From assembly GCA_964607755.1 (NCBI GenBank), contig CAZSMC010000014.1, positions 1 to 64,000 on the forward strand: 64,000 bases of DNA. The letters run 5' to 3'. The notes under the pieces were generated by a model. That model was not told where the DNA came from and made no database searches. It worked only from the letters and a program-made list of their open reading frames with translations. Source of the DNA: CAZSMC01 sp964607755. Its GTDB lineage: Bacteria; Zhuqueibacterota; Zhuqueibacteria; Residuimicrobiales; Krinioviventaceae. Made by a program: the position numbers and the translations under genes. How positions within the stretch are numbered: the stretch's first letter is position 1; each line of letters opens with the position of its first letter. Below are positions 7,362-15,041 of this stretch, one piece after another.

Positions 7362-9214
7362 GTATGCAAATTTTACTCGCATTAGCTTTTGGCGGAGCAC
7401 TGCTTACTTTTATCTCTGGTAAAATTTCTGCCAGAATAAGAGAAGGTATTGCCGTGATTGTTTCATGTGCCCTGGTCCTGATGATTGCGTGCTTGTACAG
7501 CCAAATGGGTGAAGAATCAATTTATTTCAATTTCCTGGGGCTTCCGCTTTTGTTGAAAACAAACATGCTTTCCTGGTTTTTTGGTACGGCTATCTCTGTC
7601 TTAAGTTTGCTTTCCGTCGTCTTTTCATTGAGCTACATGAAAAACAAGGAGCGGACAGATTTCTATTATGTGATGATGCTATTGATCAATGCTTCTATGT
7701 TGGGTATTGTTTTTTCTGGCGATTTGGTCTCCTTTTTCATCTTTTGGGAAATAATGAGCTGGTCGACATTTCTCCTGATCAGTTACAATCGCGGGCCTGC
7801 CCTCGCCGCCGGCATGAAATATATTATCTTTTCCATTATTGGCTCGATGGTAATGCTGATTGGCATGTTATCCCTGTATACAACCTATGAAACGCTAAAT
7901 ATCGCAGCACTTACAGAGTTGATGCCTTCTGCTTCTTCCGGCTACCTCCTATTTCTGTTGATTGTTTTTGGTCTTGCTTTCGCCATAAAAAATGCAGTGA
8001 TGCCTCTTCACACCTGGTTACCGGATGCTTATGCAGAAGCTCCATCTCCATTCACTGCCGTTCTTTCGGGAATGCTCACCCGAATGGGTATTTACGGTTT
8101 CCTTCTAATTATGTATGTGATTGTTGGAGCTGTCAAAACTCTTTATCTGGGTACAGAATTAATAAAGTTTAACTATATTCTCGCCTGGTTGGGTGCCATT
8201 ACCATTGTCATCCCTACATTTATTGCCATGCTTCAAAATGATGCAAAAAAACTTTTGGCCTGGCATGGAATCGGACAGGGAGGGTATATGGTAGTTGGTA
8301 TCGCCTATGGAACAAGTCTTAGCGTGGCAGGCGGGATATTTCATACCCTGAATCACGCCATCTATATCGTGCTTCTTTTTATGAGTGTGGCAGCCGTCCA
8401 ATATCGAACCGGAGGAGAACGTGATTTAAATTCACTGGGCGGTTTGATTAAAAAAATGCCCATTGCCTTTATCGGTGGTCTGTTGGGCATTTGCGGATTA
8501 ATTGGTATGCCATTGACAAATGGATTTGTCTCCAAGTGGTTGATCTACAAAACATTGATTCTCGAAGGCTCACCATTTTTAGCTTTTGCGGCTTTGATCG
8601 GGACGTGGGGAACCATTTTATCTGTTTATAAATTTTTACATAACATGTTTCTCGGACAGCTTCCTGAAAAATATAAAGACATTAAGAAATCCCCCTTTAG
8701 TATGCAGCTCCCTATTATTGTTTTATCCTTCACTATCCTGCTGTTTGGTATTATTCCGGGTCTTCCGTTAAAAGTGATCAATGCGATTGGCATGTCGTTT
8801 GGCTTTGAATCATTAAATGTTTCCCTATGGGGAATTGCTTCTGAAACAGGTACATTGAATACAATCAATCTGTTCGCGGCTATTCTGGTTGGCTGTATCC
8901 TTGTGTGGCTCCTTTTAAAAGCGAGTCCAAAATCCATACCGGTTTCCCAGGAGGATACCTATGCTGCCGGAGCAGCTATTCCCAGGGACAAATACCATTA
9001 CACGGTGGATTTTTATAATCCTCTATATCGAATGATTACACCCTATCTGAAGGATTTTATTGACGCTTTTTATAACAAACTGGCCGACTGGACGCAAAAT
9101 ATATGCAGTATTGTGAGACGTATTTACACCGGCTATATCGGCGACTATGTCATGTATATTGTCTTGTTCTTGGCTGTATTGATCTTTGTTCAATTAAAAT
9201 GGAGCTTGTGGTAA
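7358..9214 (+). CDS. Second antiporter-like subunit (NuoL/MrpD family; MbsH'-like)
   Basis: A 618-residue polytopic protein related to the preceding one but longer, with an added C-terminal helical segment (about residues 560-618). Key motifs are SFFIFWEIMSWSTFLLISYN, KYIIFSIIGSMVMLIG, NAVMPLHTWLPDAYAEAPSP, LQNDAKKLLAWHGIGQGGYM and LIGMPLTNGFVSKWL. Conserved lysine, glutamate and histidine residues for ion transfer are present. A second antiporter-type subunit separates Mbs (H and H') from Mbh hydrogenase and means an additional ion path. Its stop TAA overlaps the next start (TAATG). Confidence 0.92.
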   Translation: MSMQILLALAFGGALLTFISGKISARIREGIAVIVSCALVLMIACLYSQMGEESIYFNFLGLPLLLKTNMLSWFFGTAISVLSLLSVVFSLSYMKNKERTDFYYVMMLLINASMLGIVFSGDLVSFFIFWEIMSWSTFLLISYNRGPALAAGMKYIIFSIIGSMVMLIGMLSLYTTYETLNIAALTELMPSASSGYLLFLLIVFGLAFAIKNAVMPLHTWLPDAYAEAPSPFTAVLSGMLTRMGIYGFLLIMYVIVGAVKTLYLGTELIKFNYILAWLGAITIVIPTFIAMLQNDAKKLLAWHGIGQGGYMVVGIAYGTSLSVAGGIFHTLNHAIYIVLLFMSVAAVQYRTGGERDLNSLGGLIKKMPIAFIGGLLGICGLIGMPLTNGFVSKWLIYKTLILEGSPFLAFAALIGTWGTILSVYKFLHNMFLGQLPEKYKDIKKSPFSMQLPIIVLSFTILLFGIIPGLPLKVINAIGMSFGFESLNVSLWGIASETGTLNTINLFAAILVGCILVWLLLKASPKSIPVSQEDTYAAGAAIPRDKYHYTVDFYNPLYRMITPYLKDFIDAFYNKLADWTQNICSIVRRIYTGYIGDYVMYIVLFLAVLIFVQLKWSLW

Positions 9215-10107
9215 TGCAGATCATCGAAATTATTCTATCTCCGCTTTTAGCTCTGATTATTGGGATATTCTTTTTGGGATTATCCCGAAAAATAATGGCA
9301 CGCATTCAATGGCGTTACGGTCCACCCATTACTCAGCCAGTGATCGATGTCATCCGATTGTTCAGTCAAAAAAGTGTCAGTCATGGCCACTTGTTTAACC
9401 TCGGGATTATCCTGTCGCTGACTGGTTCTCTGGTTGTCATATTGTTTATCCCAATCGGGCACATCCATCCGCTCAGCGGTTCCGGTGGCATGCTGGTCAT
9501 TCTTTATATGATGCTGTTGGGTCCATTGGGCATTGCTCTTAGCGGCGGCGAAGCAGCCAATCCCAACGCCAGCATCGGCATTTCTCGCAAACTGCTCCTG
9601 GCTCTGGGTTATGAAATACCGCTGTTACTTATCCTGCTTTCAGTTATGAGCTATCACAACACCATTTCTATCGTTGAACTTGTCAATGTCCAGCAGAACG
9701 CCAGTTGGTCGATCATTTCCTTTCCCCTGTTTATATCAGGAATTGCTTATTTGCTCATCCTGCCGGCGATTTTGGGTGTACGGCCGTTTGAACTCGTTCA
9801 AGCACCGCAGGAAATATCGTCCGGGCCCATAGCAGAGTACGGCGGTCCATTCCTGGCTCTGGCGACCATACAGCACGCTCTGAGTTTGTTTATTGGACTT
9901 GCTCTTTTTGTCAACCTGTTTTTGGGTGGAGCCGGGAATCCTTTGACCTTTTTTCTGAAAATGCTGGTGATGTTTGTCCTGTGCATTTTCATTAATGCAG
10001 CCCTCCCACGAGCGCGGATTGAGCAGGCAATTAAATATTTATGGAGATGGCCGACTTTGATCGCTTTTATCGGGATGATTGTCGTCGTGATTTTAAGGAG
10101 ATCATAA
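9214..10107 (+). CDS. NuoH-like membrane anchor subunit (MbsM-like)
   Basis: A 297-residue membrane protein of the NuoH/HyfC/MbhM family, which couples the peripheral arm to the ion pumps. Signatures are ARIQWRYGPPITQPVIDVIR (about residues 29-48), GGEAANPNASIGISRKLLLA, and the loop PFELVQAPQEISSGPIAEYG with conserved acidic residues. An in-frame ATG at 9103 exists, but the ATG at 9214 overlaps the previous stop and gives the normal family length and N-terminus. It is followed directly by the NuoB-like gene. Confidence 0.92.
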   Translation: MQIIEIILSPLLALIIGIFFLGLSRKIMARIQWRYGPPITQPVIDVIRLFSQKSVSHGHLFNLGIILSLTGSLVVILFIPIGHIHPLSGSGGMLVILYMMLLGPLGIALSGGEAANPNASIGISRKLLLALGYEIPLLLILLSVMSYHNTISIVELVNVQQNASWSIISFPLFISGIAYLLILPAILGVRPFELVQAPQEISSGPIAEYGGPFLALATIQHALSLFIGLALFVNLFLGGAGNPLTFFLKMLVMFVLCIFINAALPRARIEQAIKYLWRWPTLIAFIGMIVVVILRRS

Positions 10108-10683
10108 ATGGACCGAAATCAACTAATAAAATGGCTAAAGGCTCCGGCAAAGATGAGCCACAAATATTCGCTTCATGCCGTTTATTTTTGCACCGGCTGC
10201 GGAATTATCGAAGTGCCACCGTCCATTACCGCACGATGGGATGCAGAACGATTCGGTGTGATTCCAGTCGCCACACCAAGACAGGCGAATCTTTTTTTAA
10301 TCACCGGATACGTTTCTGTAAAAACATTGAAAGCAATCATCAGGACCTATGAGCAGATGCCGGAACCAAAATATTCAGTTGGATTCGGCTCCTGTCCGAT
10401 AAACGGCGGCATGTACTGGGATTCCTACAATACCATCAAGCACCTGGATAAATATATCCCCATCGATGGATGGATTGCCGGCTGCATGCCCCGACCGGAA
10501 GCTATCTTTGTCGCTGTAACCCACCTCTGGACCCTTATCGATAAGGATATGGCAGACGGATATAAACGCTATCGTCAATATTATAAAGCCTATCGTGCCA
10601 ATCAAGAGATGGCGTTAGGCACATTACCATGGTCGCCATTGTTCCCCATCAAGGAGGAACAAATGGCTGAATTGAAAAAGTAA
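10108..10683 (+). CDS. NuoB-like Fe-S small subunit (MbsJ-like)
   Basis: A 191-residue soluble subunit that should carry the proximal [4Fe-4S] cluster next to the active site. Candidate ligands are C28 and C31 (FCTGCGIIEV), C96 (GSCPINGG) and C126 (GCMPRPE). The first pair is spaced CxxC as in group 4 hydrogenases and Ehr complexes rather than the adjacent CC of complex I NuoB. A charged ~40-residue C-terminal tail follows GCMPRPEAIF. It lies between the NuoH- and NuoC-like genes. Confidence 0.92.
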   Translation: MDRNQLIKWLKAPAKMSHKYSLHAVYFCTGCGIIEVPPSITARWDAERFGVIPVATPRQANLFLITGYVSVKTLKAIIRTYEQMPEPKYSVGFGSCPINGGMYWDSYNTIKHLDKYIPIDGWIAGCMPRPEAIFVAVTHLWTLIDKDMADGYKRYRQYYKAYRANQEMALGTLPWSPLFPIKEEQMAELKK

Positions 10684-10701
10684 AAAAAGAGGTCTACTGG
10701 G

Positions 10702-11223
10702 ATGGATCGTTCTCTAAAGAAAAAACTCACATCGACATTTTATGATATTCAAGTCGACATTCATGAAAAGGAACGAATAGTAATATCAGCAAGAAAAGAG
10801 TCAGTTTTATCTATTTTAAGCTTTTTAAAAAATCAAGGATACACCCATCTGGGCCTGATCTCCTGCGTGGACTGGATCGAAGAAAAAACGTTTGAATTGG
10901 TTTACATTCTCTCCGCTTACCTGCAGGACGATGAGACATATACAGAAAAGGAAAAGATGCATATCATTTTAAAAACAAAAATTTCCAGAGAAAAATCCGA
11001 GTTCCTTTCCGTGATCCCGATTTTTAAAAATGCAGAGCCGTATGAGCGTGAAATACATGAACTCTTTGGCATCCATTTTGAAGGTCATCCCAGACTGACA
11101 CCTCTTTTTCTGGAAAGAGAGTACAAAGTACCTCCATTTCGAAAAAACTTTGATACCAGAAAATACGTTAAAGATGTTTTTGATAATATCCCATTCGTCG
11201 AAAAAAAGGCTGTGAATCAATGA
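10702..11223 (+). CDS. NuoC-like subunit (MbsK-like)
   Basis: A 173-residue protein of the NuoC 30-kDa family. It has the conserved end PIFKNAEPYEREIHELFGI followed by HPRLTPLFL. The N-terminal half is divergent, with LSILSFLKNQGYTHLGLISC. It is a structural subunit of the peripheral arm that pairs with the NuoD-like subunit. It overlaps the next gene by four bases (ATGA). Confidence 0.9.
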   Translation: MDRSLKKKLTSTFYDIQVDIHEKERIVISARKESVLSILSFLKNQGYTHLGLISCVDWIEEKTFELVYILSAYLQDDETYTEKEKMHIILKTKISREKSEFLSVIPIFKNAEPYEREIHELFGIHFEGHPRLTPLFLEREYKVPPFRKNFDTRKYVKDVFDNIPFVEKKAVNQ

Positions 11224-12317
11224 GAGAGCTTGAACTGTACTTTGGCCCCCAGCATTTGGGGATGGTAGGAAATTTCAGCATTACACTTAAAGTAAAAGGT
11301 GACAGGGTATTAAAAGCCACTGCCAATCCCGGCTACCTGCATCGTGGTTTTGAAAAACTTATGGAACTCCGCAGTTGGATTCAGAATTTCCCTATGGTCT
11401 GCCGGATAAATGTAGTCGAACCGGATTCAATGGAAATGGTCTATGCAATGGGCGTTGAGAAATTGGCAGGGATTGAAGTTCCGGAAAGAGCACAGTTCAT
11501 CAGGAGCATTTATCTGGAGCTTGCCAGAGTGGGCTCTCATCTTTTTGGCTTGTGGGCGTATGCCAACATGCTGGGATTTGATACAGTGGCGCAATGGGCG
11601 ATGTATCATCGCGATCTGGTGTTAGACCTGTTTGAAGAACTGACCGGTGGCAGGGTGTATCACATTTACATCTGGCCAGGCGGGGTGCGCAGAGATTTCC
11701 CCAAAGGATTTAAGGATAAAATCGTCAATACCCTTCATTCAATCGGCGGCTGCGTTCCGGATTATGATAATACATTTTTCAACAACCGTCTGTTTTATAA
11801 CCGCGCTAAAGGAATCGGAACTGTAACGCGAGATGAAGCACTCGACATGGGCGGAACGGGCCAGGTCTTGCGAGCCACTGGAATGAAATATGATATCCGC
11901 AAAGTGGAACCGTACGCCGCTTACGATAAGGTACCCTGGAACGTGCCCACGCGTGAGGATGGTGACGCGTACTCCAGGATTTGGGTGGTTCGTGACGAGA
12001 TGATCGAAAGTGTGCACATGATTTTCAAATTACTCGAAGCCATGCCTGAAGGAAAAGTCTACAACCGGATTCCCAATCCGTTCAAGTGGACCATTCCTCA
12101 AAATGAAGCCTATGTTCGCTGTGAGTCTTCTCGCGGAGAGCTGGGACTTTATATAGTCAGCAATGGCGGAGATAAACCTTATCGAGTCCACTTTCGCACC
12201 CCTTCCTATCCGCATGGTTTGACCGTGCTGGAAAAAGCGCTGGAAAACGCCAGCATCGCCGATGTGGGCAATATCATGATCAGCTTGTATGTCGTGGCTC
12301 CTGAAATTGACAGATAA
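11220..12317 (+). CDS. NuoD-like catalytic-site subunit without Ni or quinone residues (MbsL-like)
   Basis: A 365-residue protein of the NuoD / NiFe-hydrogenase large-subunit family: YFGPQHLGMVGNF (7-19), NPGYLHRGFEKLMELRSW (36-53), GVEKLAGIEVPERAQFIR and WPGGVRRDFPKGF. The N-terminal region that carries the first CxxC of hydrogenases reads PMVCRINVVEP with a single cysteine (C61). The C-terminal CxxC is absent; the chain ends SLYVVAPEIDR. The tyrosine of complex I that contacts quinone (RLDY) is replaced (RINV). This places it among energy-converting hydrogenase-related (Ehr) complexes such as Mbs/Mbx rather than hydrogenases or complex I. The terminal electron acceptor cannot be read from sequence. 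Confidence 0.92.
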   Translation: MRELELYFGPQHLGMVGNFSITLKVKGDRVLKATANPGYLHRGFEKLMELRSWIQNFPMVCRINVVEPDSMEMVYAMGVEKLAGIEVPERAQFIRSIYLELARVGSHLFGLWAYANMLGFDTVAQWAMYHRDLVLDLFEELTGGRVYHIYIWPGGVRRDFPKGFKDKIVNTLHSIGGCVPDYDNTFFNNRLFYNRAKGIGTVTRDEALDMGGTGQVLRATGMKYDIRKVEPYAAYDKVPWNVPTREDGDAYSRIWVVRDEMIESVHMIFKLLEAMPEGKVYNRIPNPFKWTIPQNEAYVRCESSRGELGLYIVSNGGDKPYRVHFRTPSYPHGLTVLEKALENASIADVGNIMISLYVVAPEIDR

Positions 12318-12344
12318 CCGAAATGCGAAAAGGAATATAAAAAA

Positions 12345-14216
12345 ATGGCAAAACCAAGTTTAACAAGTCCATTAAAATCTGCACGATTTCTCTTCAAGAA
12401 ACCCAAAACGTTGCGATATCCGTTTGAGCTGAAGGAGCCTGCGCAAAGATACCGCGGTTTTCATCTCAATGATTGGGACAAATGTACGGGATGCGGTAAC
12501 TGTGCCGACATTTGTCCAAATGAGGCAATCAATATGGTTGAGATCGCCGAGCTGGCATCCAAGCCAGGCGAGAAAAACGAGCGCCCGGAATTGGACTATG
12601 GCCGCTGTTGTTTTTGTGGCTTGTGCGTTGATATTTGTCCGCCGGGTTCTTTACGGCTTTCCAGAGATTATTTTCATATCCATTTTGATCCCAATACGTT
12701 CGTCTTTCTACCCAAGGACGAAAAGTCGGAAAAGGAGAAATTTCTCCCTGCAGAGAAATATTCTGTGCTAAAAGCAAGTCTGTCTCATCGCAAAGAAAAT
12801 TACGAAGGATTTGTTTCTGACCTTGATTATACTTTGTTCGAGCCTGAGCGGGTAACAATGCCTGAAGTCGAACCCGAGAAAAGGAAACTCTCCTTCATCG
12901 AGCAGGTCATTGGATATAATCACGAAGAAGCAAAAAAAGAGGCGTCACGGTGTCTGGAGTGTAAATTGTGCGAAGAAGCCTGTCCGGCTCATCTCAAAAT
13001 ATCAGAATACATCCAGGCCATTTATGAGGATAAACCTGACGAGTCTCTGCGCAAGATTTTTGAGGATAATCCAATTCCATCCATTTGTGGACGGATTTGC
13101 ATGAAGCATTGTGAAGATGCGTGCTCGTTGCGGTTAAGAGGTGAACCTCTGGCTATCAGGTGGCTGAAGCGCTATGTGGCTGATACAATTCAGGATTATA
13201 AATCAGCGCTGGAGCAAAAGCCTGCCGCATCTTCCGGCAATAAAGTGGCAGTGATTGGAGCGGGACCCGGTGGACTGTCAGTTGCTTATTTTCTGACCTT
13301 GAAAGGTCATCAGGTGGTGGTGTTCGACGAGCTAACCAGTGGCGGCGGCATGATACGCATCGGACCGCCTCTTTACCGGCTCCCCCTTGAAAGCATCGAT
13401 AAAGATGTGAATTATATTGCTTCTCTGGGAGCTGAGTTTAAATTTAATACAAAAGTGGGGCGAGATGTTTTATTTAAGGATATTTTAAACGACTATGATG
13501 CCGTTTATCTGGGGATTGGCACTACTGCAAGTCGTTCTACAAAGGTTAAAAATTCTGAAAAGTGTTTCCTGGCCCTCGATTTTCTAAAAGACAATAAAAT
13601 CGGAACACTACGAAAAGTCGATAAAAATGTCATTGTCATCGGTGGGGGCAATGTCGCCATGGATGTAGCCAGAGAGGCGTTGCGGCTCCAGCACATGCAG
13701 CATGAACATAATCAAGTGGTTACAAAGACAGTTTCTCTGGAGGATTGGGATGAGATGCCAGCTACAGAAGAGGAAATTGAAGAAGCCAAGGCAGAAGGCA
13801 TCCAGTTCAATCTGGCGTGGGGACCGAAAGAAGTTGTGCTTGACAATGATGGTAACATTAAAGGCCTGCTCTGCCAAAAAGTAAAATCGGTGTTTGATGA
13901 ACAAGGCCGATTTGCCCCAACATTTTATAAAGATAAAGAGATGTTTTTAAAAGGCGACATGATCATTGAGGCGATTGGCCAGGCACCGGATTTTTCATTC
14001 CTACCCAAAAAACTTTTTGATACGCTGAAATTCACTTCCAGACGGAAAGTAGCGGTGGATGAAAATGGCATGACGTCGATTCCAGGTGTGTTTGCTGGAG
14101 GTGATATTGTAAATATAAATCTGGACGCTATCACTGCCATAGCCGATGCAAAAATCGCGTCAGAAGGGATTGATAAATTCGTTAAAAGAAAAGGCAATTT
14201 CAATTTTAAAAATTGA
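12345..14216 (+). CDS. Fusion of NuoI-type ferredoxin with GltD/NfnL-type FAD-NAD(P)H module
   Basis: A 623-residue cytoplasmic protein with two modules. Residues ~40-110 hold two [4Fe-4S] motifs (C47, C50, C53, C57 and C88/89, C91, C94, C98), like NuoI/MbsN. From ~200 it is a GltD-family oxidoreductase. That part has N-terminal Fe-S cysteines C203, C206, C209, C213 and C248, C252, C256, C260, then FAD motif GAGPGG (305-310), NAD(P) motif GGGNVA (433-438) and C-terminal GVFAGGDIV. It ends the operon where mbsN normally stands. The fusion should pass electrons between NAD(P)H and the membrane complex, replacing NuoEFG. Direction of flow is unknown. Confidence 0.93.
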   Translation: MAKPSLTSPLKSARFLFKKPKTLRYPFELKEPAQRYRGFHLNDWDKCTGCGNCADICPNEAINMVEIAELASKPGEKNERPELDYGRCCFCGLCVDICPPGSLRLSRDYFHIHFDPNTFVFLPKDEKSEKEKFLPAEKYSVLKASLSHRKENYEGFVSDLDYTLFEPERVTMPEVEPEKRKLSFIEQVIGYNHEEAKKEASRCLECKLCEEACPAHLKISEYIQAIYEDKPDESLRKIFEDNPIPSICGRICMKHCEDACSLRLRGEPLAIRWLKRYVADTIQDYKSALEQKPAASSGNKVAVIGAGPGGLSVAYFLTLKGHQVVVFDELTSGGGMIRIGPPLYRLPLESIDKDVNYIASLGAEFKFNTKVGRDVLFKDILNDYDAVYLGIGTTASRSTKVKNSEKCFLALDFLKDNKIGTLRKVDKNVIVIGGGNVAMDVAREALRLQHMQHEHNQVVTKTVSLEDWDEMPATEEEIEEAKAEGIQFNLAWGPKEVVLDNDGNIKGLLCQKVKSVFDEQGRFAPTFYKDKEMFLKGDMIIEAIGQAPDFSFLPKKLFDTLKFTSRRKVAVDENGMTSIPGVFAGGDIVNINLDAITAIADAKIASEGIDKFVKRKGNFNFKN

Positions 14217-14391
14217 TTGCTGGAAATATTTTGAATTTTCGTTAGACTCTCAATAGAAACAAGTATCCTTCCAATTCATTCCACGTTGGCGAAACCAGTT
14301 GACTCAAAATAAAATGTAACCAAAATATAATTATTTTTAGACTTGATTTTTATTTGATATTTTATTAACATCAAGACTAATAAAAAAAGGA

Positions 14392-14778
14392 ATGTTGATC
14401 ATTAATATCAAATATAATAAAATAATTGCCTTTATAATTCTCCTATTATTTTTATGGGTGAATTATAACATCTATTTTAACAGCCATTATCATATTGGAG
14501 AAAATGGTCAAATTATTCTTCATGCCCATCCTGTTCAAAAAACAAGTCAGAACTCATCAGAGCATCATCATACCCGTAACGAATTCATCCTTCTTCATAT
14601 TCTTTATGTAACATTTTCCTTTGTTCTGTTGTTCATTATACTATTCTTTTTTATTCTCGAACGAGAAAAAGTTTTATCAAGTAAATCTTGCCATCTTTAT
14701 CTGCCATTCACTAAAGATGGACTTTCGATTCGAGCCCCGCCTTTTCTATTCACAAAAATTTCAATTTCTTGTCCCTAG
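14392..14778 (+). CDS. His-rich membrane protein upstream of a TonB receptor
   Basis: A 128-residue protein with a hydrophobic N-terminal helix (about 10-27), an exported His-rich segment (SHYHIGENGQIILHAHPVQ and SEHHHTRNEF), a second helix (about 66-90) and a tail with LSIRAPPFL. Similar small proteins with H-x-H and HxHP segments precede TonB receptors in Bacteroidota. Histidine spacing suggests a divalent-metal role, but this is inference. It lies 263 bp before the TonB receptor on the same strand. Confidence 0.6.
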   Translation: MLIINIKYNKIIAFIILLLFLWVNYNIYFNSHYHIGENGQIILHAHPVQKTSQNSSEHHHTRNEFILLHILYVTFSFVLLFIILFFFILEREKVLSSKSCHLYLPFTKDGLSIRAPPFLFTKISISCP

Positions 14779-15041
14779 TAGAGTGCGAAATCTTCAGCAC
14801 TTTTGGCATTTAACATTTGGAGAAAAATTTATTCTGTGACGTGGTTTTTCTTTGCTTTTAAAAACGCTCACGGATATAAACTTTCTCCAAGTGGCAAAAA
14901 CAATATGACAAAGCGACAAGCAGATTATCATGAGATCATCCAGACCGTTAAGCGATCAAATTTGTTCTTCACGTTAACAAGCTTATTCCTTATCAAACCA
15001 AAGCCATAGTTTTAATCTATACCATTATATGAAAGGTTAAT

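Noticed and set aside
3329..14216. Group 4 membrane-bound NiFe hydrogenase
   Set aside because: The large subunit lacks the four nickel-binding cysteines; only one cysteine remains near the first motif, so H2 chemistry is not supported.
14803..15009. 68-codon open frame before the TonB receptor gene
   Set aside because: No recognisable motif, no ribosome-binding site; likely part of the receptor leader region.
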